A stretch of 64,000 bases of DNA from Ignavibacteriales bacterium (GTDB lineage: Bacteria > Bacteroidota > Ignavibacteria > Ignavibacteriales > SURF-24), in the NCBI GenBank assembly GCA_003599415.1, contig QZKB01000045.1:23511-87510 (forward strand). Direction: 5' to 3'. This document shows, one piece after another, positions 8,948-19,200 of this stretch. Position numbers and translations under genes: made by a program. Positions within the stretch are counted from its first letter, which is position 1, and the number at the start of each line of letters is the position of its first letter. Under the pieces are notes generated by a model. That model ran no database searches. It was not told the origin of the DNA and saw nothing but the letters and a program-made list of their open reading frames with translations.

Positions 8948-10254
8948 ATGATAAAAACTATTTCCAATATCCTGACATTCCTGGCTATAATAATATTTGG
9001 AAGTTGTTCAAATGAAGGAGTAATTGTTCCAGAAAACATTTCTACTTCAAAAGGCAGCACATTGCTAAAAATTGATGTTGACAATATCCCGAGAACGTCG
9101 TTGAAATTATAGCCTACCTATCCCGTGAAGGATATTCTACAATTACAAGAACCATAAATCTTCAATCCGATTTCTCTAATGAAATTAAATTTGAAAATAT
9201 TGATGTGGGAGTATGGCATCTTAAAATTGACGCGTTGGATATCAACCAGAAAACAGTTTACATCGGTGAATCAGACATTGCAATTATTGAAAATATAACA
9301 ATAGACATTGCTATTACAATGTTTCCAACATCTGCAGGAACAGGTAGTATTAATATTTCACTTAACTGGACAACTACTTGCAATACCTGGTTGGATTATC
9401 AGTTAAATCCAATCTTTACACCAGACAATAGTTTTACGCAACCCAATCATGTACAGGAACCCAAAGTAATCTTTGATAATGGAAAGTTTAAAATGTGGTA
9501 TATGAATATCTATAATGCTGGCAAAGCGGATATAAGTTATGCGGAATCTAAGGATGGTATTCATTGGTTGACTGTCGTGACTGAAGCTGTACTTACCCCA
9601 AGTGAAGCAGGTAAATGGGATGATTATACTGTTTCACCCGGTCCGGTTATAAAAGAGGATGGACAATACAAAATGTATTACAATGGATGGCATGATCAGT
9701 CTGAAATGGAACATATTGGGTTGGCTGTATCAGCTGATGGAATTCATTGGGAAAAACAAAATTCTCCTGTACTGCAAGCTAATTCCATCGAGTACAGACT
9801 TACAGCGACTTCAATTGTAAAGAAAGATGGAGTTTATTTTTTGTTCTACTCCTATAAACCACAGTACTCAATTGAATTCAGAATTTGTCTGGCAACATCA
9901 TCAGATGGATTAAATTTCACAAGGTATCAGGGAAATCCTATTCTCGTTCCAACTAAATCCTGGGAAGGATATGGACTTTTATATGCAACTGTAATTTATG
10001 AAGATGGCTTGTTCAAAATGATTTACAATAATGAAGAAAGGTCTGCTTTTGGTTTAGCTACCTCTACTGATGGATACAGTTGGACTAAGAAAATTTCTAA
10101 TCCCGTTTTTAAAGTAGAAAATACAACAATCAACTGGTGCAGTAACATTACTTATTGTAATCTCATCCACAGTGGGAATAAATACTTTCTTTACTACGGT
10201 GGTTTAAATAATGGAATAAATAAAATCGGAGTGGCGTTAAATAATATTCTTTAA
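8948..10254 (+). pseudogene. Beta-propeller lipoprotein, copy 2, frameshifted
   Basis: An ATG at 8948 opens a lipoprotein signal ending in a lipobox at Cys20 (IFGSC), then a segment matching the first copy (STLLKIDVDNIP). The frame terminates at 9110. Inserting one base near 9089-9091 restores the expected continuation (ENVVEIIAYLSREGYS), which aligns with copy 1 (ENVVKIISYLSREGHT) and runs to the stop at 10254. The change is therefore a single-base loss, natural or a sequencing error. Everything downstream of the frameshift, including all propeller blades, stays open. An apparent intact frame starting at GTG 9205 lacks the signal peptide and is not a credible start. The stop overlaps the convergent gene's stop by 4 bases. 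Confidence 0.8.
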
Positions 10255-11540
10255 AAATTAATTTGGCTCGAAAGCAATTTATTATATATGCTCTGGTAGC
10301 GAGCCGCAACAATAAATGGCTGATAATTTCCAAGTACTTTTTCCCTTGCCTGGGCAGAAAGCTTTTTCTGGTTTTGTTCATCATTTAGTAACAACTTTAT
10401 ACCTTCAGCAAAATCATCAGTTGAAAATGGTTCGGCAAGGTAGCCATTTAAATTATGTTCAATCATGTCAGGCATTCCGCCAATATTAAAAGTTACAACA
10501 GGAATTCCACACGCAAGTGATTCCATAACCGTGTTGGGTAAATTATCTTCAAGAGAAGGAGCCACAAAAACATCGGCTGCATTATAGCATTCAACAAGAT
10601 GCTGAGTGTCAGTAATTCTTCCAAATGAGTTTACTTTTGCAGGAAGTGTTTTTGTTTCATCTCCCGACGCCGTACCATAAATTAAAAGTTCAGTATCAGC
10701 TTTCAGGTTCTCTTGTCTTGTGAACAATATATTTAATGCTTCAACCAGTTTCTTAAAACCCTTTCTTTCTTCATTAACGTTTAGTGTACCGAACAGGATG
10801 TACTTTTTATTTTCCGACAATCCAAGTTTTTTTCTTACAGCTTTTTTATCAAGCGGTTTGTAAACATCAACATCAATTGGATTTGGAATTGCAGCAGCAT
10901 TATAATCTTTTAATAAGCTGCTCGCTTTAGCTGTCTTTGCAAGCCAGTTACTACAGGTTATAAAGTGAGGCTTCAATTCATTATACACTTCACTTTTCTT
11001 TTGCTGCAAACGAGTAGAAAAATCTTTTGAAGAAGGATTTTTCAAATAAGGACAATTACAGCAAACATCCTCATATTTTTTACATCCTGAACTGTAATGG
11101 CATCCGCCTGTAAAAGCCCACATATCATGCAACGTCCACACAACCGGTTTCCCAAGCTTCGCCAATTGTTGTAAAGATTTTAGTGAAAGATATCCTTCAT
11201 TAATCCAGTGGAGATGAAAAATATCTGCTTCTTTAATGATTGGATTATCAGAAATGTCTTTACCGATTGATGCGAATGAAAATCTTCCCCTCTCTTCTTT
11301 AGAAAATAACTTCATCTGAATGATATCAAGAAGCATTCTGCTGTTTGTTAACTGGGTTTGTACGAATGAAGAATTGTATGAACTTACTTTATCATCATTA
11401 CTGAATTTTCTTTGAACGAGCATGCGTGAATCAATTCCCGAAGAAAGCAATGCTTTATGAAGCGAATAAGCCGCCTTCGGTGCTCCGCCTCTTGTATCTG
11501 CATTTATAATGTGAACTACTTTCATCTTATCGATACGCAA
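10251..11540 (-). CDS. GT4-family glycosyltransferase, last gene of the glycan operon
   Basis: This 429-residue GT-B protein has an N-terminal acceptor domain (MKVVHIINADTRGGAPKAAY, with the glycine-rich loop of GT4 enzymes), the donor-domain hinge ILFGTLNVNEERKGF, and the E-x7-E-like region PSLEDNLPNTVMESLACG. A Cys-rich insert (about residues 150-170, CHYSSGCKKYEDVCCNCPY) may bind a metal and is typical of one GT4 subgroup. The start follows MRID; an internal Met six codons on could serve instead. Its start overlaps the FkbM gene by 14 bp, indicating translational coupling. It probably adds a sugar to a lipid-linked surface glycan. Confidence 0.85.
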   Translation of the reverse strand: MRIDKMKVVHIINADTRGGAPKAAYSLHKALLSSGIDSRMLVQRKFSNDDKVSSYNSSFVQTQLTNSRMLLDIIQMKLFSKEERGRFSFASIGKDISDNPIIKEADIFHLHWINEGYLSLKSLQQLAKLGKPVVWTLHDMWAFTGGCHYSSGCKKYEDVCCNCPYLKNPSSKDFSTRLQQKKSEVYNELKPHFITCSNWLAKTAKASSLLKDYNAAAIPNPIDVDVYKPLDKKAVRKKLGLSENKKYILFGTLNVNEERKGFKKLVEALNILFTRQENLKADTELLIYGTASGDETKTLPAKVNSFGRITDTQHLVECYNAADVFVAPSLEDNLPNTVMESLACGIPVVTFNIGGMPDMIEHNLNGYLAEPFSTDDFAEGIKLLLNDEQNQKKLSAQAREKVLGNYQPFIVAARYQSIYNKLLSSQINF

Positions 11541-12333
11541 AGATGTTTAGTTGTAAATCCATATGAGGAAAATTTTTATTTATCCTGTTGATGAAAGGAT
11601 ATTTTCTATCCTGCTCGGGTTTAATAAAATATCTGAAGCCGGCGTCTGTTATTATCTTTAACAATTCATCAAGTGTTTGCCGGTTTTCTACATACGAATG
11701 ATATTCCACAAAGAGATGCTGTACATTTCCAAGATTGTTCCTGCAATCACGGATGACTTCAGTTTCTGCTCCTTCGATATCCAGTTTAAGCAAATCAATT
11801 CTTTCTTCTTTCTCAATGTAATCTTTTAATCTAATTGAATTGACCCTGGACTTCTTTCCATCTGCAAACATCGAAGAACCATCCGCTCCTTCAGAAGAAA
11901 AGTCAACGCCTTTATCATCATTCCATACTGCTGCCGTTATTACTTGCACATCAGTTATCCGGTTATCCTTTAAATTATTTTTTAGAATTTCTGCAATTGC
12001 AGGTTCGGCTTCAAACGCTTTAATCTTAGATGAAGGGAATAATTTCTTAAAGTAGATACAGCTTAATCCAATATTGGCGCCGCAATCATAAATAATTGGT
12101 GATGAAGAATGTGAATTAAATTTATAGTTTTCATCAGCAAAAATTTCTTTAAACTGCCAGACAAATGAAAGGCAATCCGGTACCGTAATTTTATAATCAA
12201 GAAATTTTATTTTACGACTTTCGTAACGCTTTTTATCTCCATAAAGAAAAACAAGCCGCATAAATTCACGCTGGTTTTTATTTTTAAAGAAGTAATAACT
12301 TCCTTTAAATAATATTTTAAAGAAGAGTTTCAT
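11527..12333 (-). CDS. FkbM-family SAM-dependent methyltransferase
   Basis: This 268-residue protein has the SAM-binding motif I YDCGANIGLSCIYF (about residue 85), the acidic motif II in IKAFEAEPA, and the FkbM signature LLKLDIEGAETEVI with the following VEYHS strand. Family members O-methylate hydroxyl groups, often on sugars of exopolysaccharides. It overlaps both neighbours (4 bp upstream, 14 bp downstream), placing it inside the glycan operon, so a sugar O-methylation role is a reasonable inference. The acceptor is unknown. Confidence 0.85.
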   Translation of the reverse strand: MKLFFKILFKGSYYFFKNKNQREFMRLVFLYGDKKRYESRKIKFLDYKITVPDCLSFVWQFKEIFADENYKFNSHSSSPIIYDCGANIGLSCIYFKKLFPSSKIKAFEAEPAIAEILKNNLKDNRITDVQVITAAVWNDDKGVDFSSEGADGSSMFADGKKSRVNSIRLKDYIEKEERIDLLKLDIEGAETEVIRDCRNNLGNVQHLFVEYHSYVENRQTLDELLKIITDAGFRYFIKPEQDRKYPFINRINKNFPHMDLQLNIFAYR

Positions 12334-13571
12334 AAAGCCTTGTAAACAATTTTATGATTTTCATTCATTACATAGTTGAAAGCATTAACATAACCGTTAA
12401 TAACCGTATGTATATTTACTTCATTCTTAATTATTTGCCCGGAGTTAAATCCCAGTTGCTTTATTATCTCAGGATTGTCTAAAAGGTAATCCAATTTTTG
12501 AATCAAGTCCTCCAGGTTAGATTCCTTAAAATATTTTCCATTGTAATTTTCTCTAACCAATTTCTTTTCAGTGCCATCACAAACCGAACAGACTACAGGT
12601 TTATTAAAGCACATCGCCTCGTTAATTGATAAGCCGCCCATCCCCGCAAGTACATACACGCTTGAAGCCACAAAATATTTTCCAAGAAGAACAGGATCAT
12701 AAACTCCACCAACAAATAATACTCTATCGTCAAGTTCAAGGTTCTTAGTCTGAATTTTCAAATCCTCCAGTTGTGGGCCATTACCAATTACGACTAATTC
12801 TATATCAGGATATTTACTTTTAAGATGTGCAACTGCTTCAATAAGCAAATCGACTTTTTTCCATTTTACAAGTCTGCCAACGTGTATTAATCTATATTTA
12901 TTTTCTGGTAGAATCAGTTCCTCTGATTTAGCTTCTTTAAAAGCTTTTAAAAGAATATCTGTATCCGGTGAATTATAAGTTATAAATATTTTTTTTCTAT
13001 TTACACCATAGCTTCCAAGAATTTCAAAAGCATCCTCAAGATAATTGACATGGGCTTTACACAAATTGTAATAAAGCAATCTTGTTAAAGATAGTGCGCC
13101 TACTTTAGCAAAGTTAACAAATTTATTTTTTGACGCCGTAAAATCCAGATCTTCTGTAACAACACCTTTACTGTTATAAAACTTATATGCCTCTTTCAGT
13201 TTCGGAACGCCAAAAGGAATTTCCTTTTGAATCAATTTTATTTTGCCTGATTCAGCCATAAAGAGCAGACTTGGGTAAAATAAGAATCCAAGAACATACG
13301 GCCAGATAGTTACAACTATATCGGGTTGTAATTCATCAAGTGTTTGTTTGAAATTCTTAAAGAAAGGTTTGCCGTAGAATGTTTTATATTCTTCAAGCTC
13401 AATTACTGTAAATTCAATTCCCTCTCTTTTCTGGTGAACGCCAAAACCAATTGTTTCTCCTTTTATTTTTGGAATTACCACAATCACTTCGAGGTCTTCA
13501 ATTTGATTAAGCCTGTTCAGCACGTTGTTGTAATAATGCGGTAATCCGCCAAATGTAAAAAGGACTTTCAT
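12330..13571 (-). CDS. GT4-family glycosyltransferase
   Basis: This 413-residue GT-B enzyme starts MKVLFTFGGLPHYYNN with the N-terminal Rossmann strand. The C-terminal donor domain shows LIHVGRLVKWKKVDLLIEA, VVIGNGPQLEDL and the acidic GGLSINEAMCFNKPVV region, where Glu of NEAM corresponds to the nucleotide-sugar binding Glu of GT4 enzymes. No membrane segment is obvious. It overlaps the FkbM gene by 4 bp and follows a class I methyltransferase gene by 9 bp in the same operon. Confidence 0.85.
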   Translation of the reverse strand: MKVLFTFGGLPHYYNNVLNRLNQIEDLEVIVVIPKIKGETIGFGVHQKREGIEFTVIELEEYKTFYGKPFFKNFKQTLDELQPDIVVTIWPYVLGFLFYPSLLFMAESGKIKLIQKEIPFGVPKLKEAYKFYNSKGVVTEDLDFTASKNKFVNFAKVGALSLTRLLYYNLCKAHVNYLEDAFEILGSYGVNRKKIFITYNSPDTDILLKAFKEAKSEELILPENKYRLIHVGRLVKWKKVDLLIEAVAHLKSKYPDIELVVIGNGPQLEDLKIQTKNLELDDRVLFVGGVYDPVLLGKYFVASSVYVLAGMGGLSINEAMCFNKPVVCSVCDGTEKKLVRENYNGKYFKESNLEDLIQKLDYLLDNPEIIKQLGFNSGQIIKNEVNIHTVINGYVNAFNYVMNENHKIVYKAL

Positions 13572-13580
13572 CTGTTGTCT

Positions 13581-14252
13581 TTAGATTCCCAAACAATTAT
13601 TAGTTTTATAAAAAACGGATGTAACATTGTTATGTGGTGTCACTGGAGATAATCCAATAAAATCAATTTTCTTAAAGCCGTTTTCAAATAAAATATCAAT
13701 TCCTTCCTTATACTGTGGACGATCGGAATTATCAAAAATTAATACTCCATCATCACTAAGTGCAGAGATACTATTTCTAATACAATTAACCCTGTCTCTT
13801 CCGTCTACTATTATTAAATTATATTTGTCGCCGGAAATCAATGCTTCTTTTGAATAATCACCGCCATCAACAAGTTCACAATAAACGACCTTAGAATTAA
13901 TTGGAAGCTTAGTAGAGATATATTCAAACCAATTTTTATCATGCTCAACTGATTTAATTGTGCCAACTCGCTTTGCATACCACAATGTTGAATTACCACA
14001 TCCAAATTCAAAAACATTAGAGGTTTTCTTTAGTCTTGGTTCAATAAACTTTATATATGGATACGTGCACCAGGGAATCGGATTACCTGCTTTATCAATA
14101 GCGGTTTTTGAATTATAACTTTTATACCAGCCGTCTTCAAGCAATCCACCGTTTATCATAAGCTGCACTGCACCACCAAGATTTATCTTTCTCAATATCA
14201 ACCAGATAAAGTCTTTTATTTTTCTTGATATAGATTTTTTATTATCTGTCAT
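13581..14252 (-). CDS. Class I SAM-dependent methyltransferase-like protein
   Basis: This 223-residue protein has a SAM-binding motif VFEFGCGNSTLWYA (about residue 78) with an acidic strand end after IKSVEHD, and a later LIIVDGRDR strand. The middle of the fold matches sugar or glycan methyltransferases found in polysaccharide loci. Its ATG overlaps the flippase stop by 4 bp. The catalytic target is unknown, and a non-methyltransferase role for the fold cannot be excluded. Confidence 0.7.
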   Translation of the reverse strand: MTDNKKSISRKIKDFIWLILRKINLGGAVQLMINGGLLEDGWYKSYNSKTAIDKAGNPIPWCTYPYIKFIEPRLKKTSNVFEFGCGNSTLWYAKRVGTIKSVEHDKNWFEYISTKLPINSKVVYCELVDGGDYSKEALISGDKYNLIIVDGRDRVNCIRNSISALSDDGVLIFDNSDRPQYKEGIDILFENGFKKIDFIGLSPVTPHNNVTSVFYKTNNCLGI

Positions 14253-15760
14253 TTTTTATTTGGTCTTTTAATTTCTAGCTTAAGATTATTTTTCCAGTCA
14301 CCTGGATTTTTCCATTTTTTGTAAAAGCCCTTAATACTTTGCAATTCAATCACATCATAAAATCCAAACACGAACAAAATCAGTGGGAAAGAAATTGAGA
14401 TGACTAGTTTAATCATATACCTGATAATCAAAGAAGTATCATCTAAAGGAAGCGAGACTATATAAAGCAAAATTCCAAGCGAAAGAAGCACGATTAGTTT
14501 AACGTTCTCAAAATCAATTTTATAAAATTTATTTGAGAAGTAATTAGTAATGAAATGTAATAAGACGAATGATATCAGCGTGCTGTAGGCTGCAGCCATC
14601 ATTCCGAATATAGGGATCAGCCAGAAGTTTAATCCTATATTTAATAAACTAGCCAACGTAGTAGTGATTGCAACCTGCTTGGTGTTTCTTGTTAAAAACA
14701 TTCCAAGCGATGCAACCCAGCGCATTCCAAAAAACACGTATGATAGAACAACAACCGGTACTACTTTATATGCATCCCAGTATGTTGGATTTAATGCAAA
14801 CAGTTTTATTATTTCTCTTGAAAAAACTGATAAAGCTAATCCCGCCCAAACCAAGACAAAAGTAAGGTAAGTCATTAGTTTTGAATAAAATCTTTTGTCT
14901 CCTTCCGTACCGTAGACTTTATACGCGATGGGCATTAAAGCTAAGCCGAATGGCATAATGATAAACATATTAATTACACCGGCAACGCGGTAGCCTAAAT
15001 CATATAAACCTACCGTTGCATAATTTGTGTATAATTTAAGAATATACCTGTCGCTTACATTAAGAAGCATCATTGCAAGCGAACCAAATATCAAAGGAAC
15101 ACCGAACTTAATGGATAACGTTATAAACTTCTTCTCAAACCGGATACTCATTAGCTTAAACATTGAAGGAAGAAGCAAAATTGTATTTACTCCTTCGGCA
15201 ATGATATATGAATAAAGAACGCCGACAACACCTGTCTTTACAAATGCAACAAAGTAAACCGCAAGAATGATAGTAAGGAATAATTTGATGAGACTAATTA
15301 CAGAATAAAAGACTGATCTTTCGTCTGCACGGATTTTATTCAGGAATAATGAATTAACTACTCTCAGAACAATAATGTAAATACTTAATCTCAGGTAATA
15401 ATAAAACTCATCTGCCCGCTTAAAATATTTATAAACGAAAGGAACAAGTGCTTCTCCAAGAATGATAAATATCGCTCCGACAAAAACAGAAAAGATAAAG
15501 ATTGTAAAGAACATAGTTTTCTTTTTGTCTTTATACTCATCTGAATTATTCAGCATAACAAGAGCCTGCCCCTGACCAAGATTCAGAAACTCGACGGCAA
15601 TCAGCAGAGTAGCATCAATAATACCAAGTACTCCAAAGTCAGAAATGGTTAGGTAGCTTGAGTACAAAGGCAGCAGCACCACTCCCATTGCTTTTGCTGC
15701 AACGGAACTTATGCTGTAAACAAGTGAATGTTTAGCAAAATATTTTAGGTTATCTAACAC
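14249..15760 (-). CDS. Wzx-like lipid-linked oligosaccharide flippase (MOP superfamily)
   Basis: This 503-residue protein has about 14 predicted membrane helices, starting LVYSISSVAAKAMGVVLLPL, the helix-1 pattern of polysaccharide-biosynthesis MOP exporters. Further features are SDFGVLGIID, LLNVSDRYILKLY, and a lysine-rich cytoplasmic C-terminus. It would flip undecaprenyl-linked oligosaccharide across the inner membrane. It is flanked by glycosyltransferases and methyltransferases. No dedicated Wzy polymerase is recognisable in the window. Confidence 0.85.
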   Translation of the reverse strand: MLDNLKYFAKHSLVYSISSVAAKAMGVVLLPLYSSYLTISDFGVLGIIDATLLIAVEFLNLGQGQALVMLNNSDEYKDKKKTMFFTIFIFSVFVGAIFIILGEALVPFVYKYFKRADEFYYYLRLSIYIIVLRVVNSLFLNKIRADERSVFYSVISLIKLFLTIILAVYFVAFVKTGVVGVLYSYIIAEGVNTILLLPSMFKLMSIRFEKKFITLSIKFGVPLIFGSLAMMLLNVSDRYILKLYTNYATVGLYDLGYRVAGVINMFIIMPFGLALMPIAYKVYGTEGDKRFYSKLMTYLTFVLVWAGLALSVFSREIIKLFALNPTYWDAYKVVPVVVLSYVFFGMRWVASLGMFLTRNTKQVAITTTLASLLNIGLNFWLIPIFGMMAAAYSTLISFVLLHFITNYFSNKFYKIDFENVKLIVLLSLGILLYIVSLPLDDTSLIIRYMIKLVISISFPLILFVFGFYDVIELQSIKGFYKKWKNPGDWKNNLKLEIKRPNKK

Positions 15761-15804
15761 CAGTAACTTATTAATTTCTATTTACGATTCATAATTTCAG
15801 TTTT

Positions 15805-18330
15805 CTACTCTGCTTTTTTCTTTCTCGTTTCCATAAAAATTCCAAGCGCCAATCCTATAACAACAAGTGCGCTAAATGTTAACGCAATATATTTGCTTAT
15901 AAAGAAGCTTTTGGGTGCATAAATGAATTCAACTTTATGCTCCCCCTTAGGAACTATTACACCTCTGAAACCATGATTAACTCTGTAAATCTCTGTTTCT
16001 TTTCCATCAACATATGCTTTCCATCCATTAGGGAAATAAGTATCACCAAGAAACATAAAATTATTTCCGCTTGCAAGAGCCTGAATTGTAACATGCTCAT
16101 CTTTATAATCAATTGATTTAACCGAAGCAGTACTGTCCGGAGCATCAACCTTAATATTTCCGTCTTCAATATATGCTACATCTTTAGGATCAAACTGGTT
16201 TTCTTTAATTGCATTCAGTACTTCCAGCATCGGTTTGGTTTCTATCCTGTTCACAAAGTAAGCGCGTGGCAGTACATAATCATTCTTGTACACCACGTTT
16301 CCCCTTGTGCTGTCTACAAAACTTAAACCCGGATTTGCATATGCCCTGTCGAAAATAACATATTTAACATTTAGCATTCTCAACAGAGTTTTGTTAAAAG
16401 GAACATTACCCAGTACATCAAGAATATCCTGATAAGCGCGCGGTTTAACGCCGGAGTAACCGTAAATATCCTGCATTAAAAAATAAGCATGATAATTAGA
16501 GTTCTGACCGAGTGAGCCGATAGAGCCATCCTGCTTAAGATTAACAATACGGAAAGGTTCTTTGTCATTCTGCTTTTTAATAATTGAAACATAAGAGGGT
16601 TCGTTAAAAATCTTTTTAATATCGGAATACTCAATATATTCAGCGCCACGACTATCTATTCTCCAGAGATCAATCAGGGTAAGAACAATAACACCCAGCA
16701 CAAATACATTTTTGCTCAAACTTGATTTAATTGCCCCGACTGCCAGCCAGAAAGTAATTGCAGACAAAGCAAAGGCAAACATCACATCACTTATAAACAT
16801 TCCGGAAGCATGTTCTGATAATGCGCGAAGGTAATCTGCATTTTTACCGGAATCAATCATTCTTGCCGTAAACCAGTCTTTAATAACTCCGTTTAACACC
16901 AATGAAATTACGAACAATGCCGAAAAAACATATGCGGCATATTTAATTATATTTTCTGCGCGCAAATCTTTTTCCGTTTTTAGTGAAATAATTTTCTGAA
17001 GACCAAAAGCAGCAAGCATTGGAATACTAAGCTGTACCAGGACTAAAATCATTGAAGGTACGCGGAATTTATCGAAGTATGGGAAATAGTAGAACATTAA
17101 ATCAAACACCGGTGAAAATGTTCTGCCGAAAGAAATTAGCAAGGCAAGAACAGTTACTATTGTAAGGTATCTTACAAACCGGTTTTTCCAACAGGTTATC
17201 ATTCCAAACAAGGCAAGGAAGAAAACTATTACTCCCATATACATCGCAACATCAACAAACATCATCTGGCCGAAATATGTGTTAACCTTATAGTCCTGAT
17301 TATTTGTTAAAGGACCTTTATATGTTGAATTTCCAAATCCGTAATATGATGGAATAATAAAAGTCATTACCTCACCCGGAGAAAACGACCAGTTGGTTGC
17401 ATACTCATAAAAATCTGATTCTGTTTTTTTAGAATCAGGGCTTTGCAATTCAACAAGACTTTTTGTTCCTCTTGTTGAATATGGAGTATAATTCCAGATC
17501 TGTGTAAAGTTATCTGCCTGTATAAGCAATGCAATTGCAGCAGCTGCAATAAATATTCCTGCAGATTTTACCAATTGAATAGTAAGTGTTCTTTCTTTCT
17601 TAACAAGTGAACTTATAAAGAAATAAAGGAAATAAATTCCAACTGAAAGTAAAGTATAAAATATAATCTGAACGTGCCAGCCCTGAACAAATATCTGCAA
17701 AGCAACAATTAATATTGCCACATCCAAAAGTTTAATCTTCGTTTGAAACCGTAGTAGGATAAGAAATATTAAAGGATACATGCATAGCGCAGTAAGCTTT
17801 GTAACATGCCCGATGAACAGAAAAACTATTAAGCCGGTAGAAAAAGTTGTTGCACTTGCCGCAAACAAACTTATCAGGTTATCCTTAACAAGATGCTTAA
17901 CAAAAAAGAAACTTGTTATTGCAAGCAGCAGCAGGTAAAATGTCCACATCGTATATTCGTTTTCAAAAAAGCCGGTTAATGCAGAACGCAAAGTTGTAAC
18001 ACCAACATAAATAAGGTTAAACCATTTATAGCCTACAGAAATTGCATGTGCCGGCATTCCGCCGAATATATATGGATTCCAAAGTGTATATCCGTCACGT
18101 TCCTGGTGAACATAATTAACCATGCTTTTACTCGTCACAATATCGGCAGAGTAAAATGTTTTACCGCCAAAATAAAGTGGAGAGAAGAAAATCATTAACA
18201 GCAGCAGCAAAACTACAAGAGCTGCTGGCGCCTGGTATTTTGAAGGAATGATTTTGTCGATATCAAAATCACTTAAAAATGATTTCTGCTGTGGTCTTAA
18301 ATTCCTTACTTGTTTTTTCTCTTTAGACAT
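15805..18330 (-). CDS. YfhO-family polytopic membrane protein
   Basis: This 841-residue protein has a charged cytoplasmic N-terminus and about 12-13 membrane helices, with large extracytoplasmic segments at residues 75-100 (FYSADIVTSKSMVNYVHQ), around 285-335 and about 575-790, then a final helix. YfhO-type proteins have a GT-C-like organisation and are implicated in glycosylation of lipoteichoic acid or other surface polymers. An FGGMPAHAISVG segment follows the first loop, as in family members. Located between the flippase and methyltransferase genes, it may transfer sugars from a polyprenyl-phosphate donor on the periplasmic side. Function is inferred from fold and context. Confidence 0.75.
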   Translation of the reverse strand: MSKEKKQVRNLRPQQKSFLSDFDIDKIIPSKYQAPAALVVLLLLLMIFFSPLYFGGKTFYSADIVTSKSMVNYVHQERDGYTLWNPYIFGGMPAHAISVGYKWFNLIYVGVTTLRSALTGFFENEYTMWTFYLLLLAITSFFFVKHLVKDNLISLFAASATTFSTGLIVFLFIGHVTKLTALCMYPLIFLILLRFQTKIKLLDVAILIVALQIFVQGWHVQIIFYTLLSVGIYFLYFFISSLVKKERTLTIQLVKSAGIFIAAAAIALLIQADNFTQIWNYTPYSTRGTKSLVELQSPDSKKTESDFYEYATNWSFSPGEVMTFIIPSYYGFGNSTYKGPLTNNQDYKVNTYFGQMMFVDVAMYMGVIVFFLALFGMITCWKNRFVRYLTIVTVLALLISFGRTFSPVFDLMFYYFPYFDKFRVPSMILVLVQLSIPMLAAFGLQKIISLKTEKDLRAENIIKYAAYVFSALFVISLVLNGVIKDWFTARMIDSGKNADYLRALSEHASGMFISDVMFAFALSAITFWLAVGAIKSSLSKNVFVLGVIVLTLIDLWRIDSRGAEYIEYSDIKKIFNEPSYVSIIKKQNDKEPFRIVNLKQDGSIGSLGQNSNYHAYFLMQDIYGYSGVKPRAYQDILDVLGNVPFNKTLLRMLNVKYVIFDRAYANPGLSFVDSTRGNVVYKNDYVLPRAYFVNRIETKPMLEVLNAIKENQFDPKDVAYIEDGNIKVDAPDSTASVKSIDYKDEHVTIQALASGNNFMFLGDTYFPNGWKAYVDGKETEIYRVNHGFRGVIVPKGEHKVEFIYAPKSFFISKYIALTFSALVVIGLALGIFMETRKKKAE

Positions 18331-18387
18331 TTTTTCTCCGGAACGATAAAATTAATTTATTTCAAATCTCTTCTATAAAGAAGAAAA

Positions 18388-19200
18388 TTATATTTTCTTT
18401 GCGATAAAATTTATACCCGAACCAATTTTATTCTCACTCTTGTAATCAACCATCATCAACATAAATGTGAATGGAAAAGTAATGAGATAATAAACCGGTA
18501 GTACCAACAATAATAGTCTGGATACATTAAGCATCTTCATCGGGTATTTAATTCCAAGCCGCCAGCTTTTATCTCCCCAGAATCCATACGTATACTTCGA
18601 CTGATAAACCGAAAAACCTATCGGCTCTAGTTTACTTTTCAAATCTTCATATGAATAGCCGTCTCTTGCATGCTCACCAATAAAACTTTCATCGTGCTCA
18701 TCGTGTACATCGCTGCCACCATAAACTGACGGCGAGTTGATTAATAAGAATCCGCCCGGTTTAAGCGCTTTATAAAAATTGTTAAACACTTTAACATCTT
18801 CTTCAATATGTTCCATTACATCAATGCAGGTTATCAGATCAAATTTTTGCGAATGATCGATCAGTGTTAAATCTTCAACAGCAAATGCAACATTCTTTTT
18901 ATTTCGCGTAGCAAAGAATAATTCACAATCTTTAATCCAATCCTCTTTAACATCAACTGCCAAAATTTTGTTCGGGTTTAATTTTTCTGACATGAAATAG
19001 GTATACTGCCCGTAACCTGTCCCTGCATCATAAATTGAAATTTCCTTATTGCCAAATTCCTTCCTCAGCTTTCTTAATTCTCTTCTAACAAACCAGGAAC
19101 GCAGAAACATCAAATCAAGAATTTTATAAAAAAGAATTCGCAGGATTGGAAACCTGCGGATTACGTTTGCAAAAATATTTTTTACTGGATCATAAAGCAT
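18388..19200 (-). CDS. Class I SAM-dependent methyltransferase
   Basis: This 270-residue protein has the SAM motif I IYDAGTGYGQYTYF, acidic motif II LAVDVKEDW, motif III LITCIDVMEHIEED and the post-motif ALKPGGFLLINSP, a complete class I methyltransferase set. A C-terminal hydrophobic stretch (VSRLLLLVLPVYYLITFPF) suggests membrane association. It abuts the GT9 gene with no gap (19200/19201) and is probably translationally coupled. A glycan or lipid-linked intermediate is the likely substrate by context only. Confidence 0.85.
   Translation of the reverse strand: MLYDPVKNIFANVIRRFPILRILFYKILDLMFLRSWFVRRELRKLRKEFGNKEISIYDAGTGYGQYTYFMSEKLNPNKILAVDVKEDWIKDCELFFATRNKKNVAFAVEDLTLIDHSQKFDLITCIDVMEHIEEDVKVFNNFYKALKPGGFLLINSPSVYGGSDVHDEHDESFIGEHARDGYSYEDLKSKLEPIGFSVYQSKYTYGFWGDKSWRLGIKYPMKMLNVSRLLLLVLPVYYLITFPFTFMLMMVDYKSENKIGSGINFIAKKI

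Noticed and set aside
9205..10254. Intact 349-residue frame starting at GTG 9205
   Set aside because: It lacks the lipoprotein signal; the true start is at 8948 with a frameshift, as copy 1 shows.
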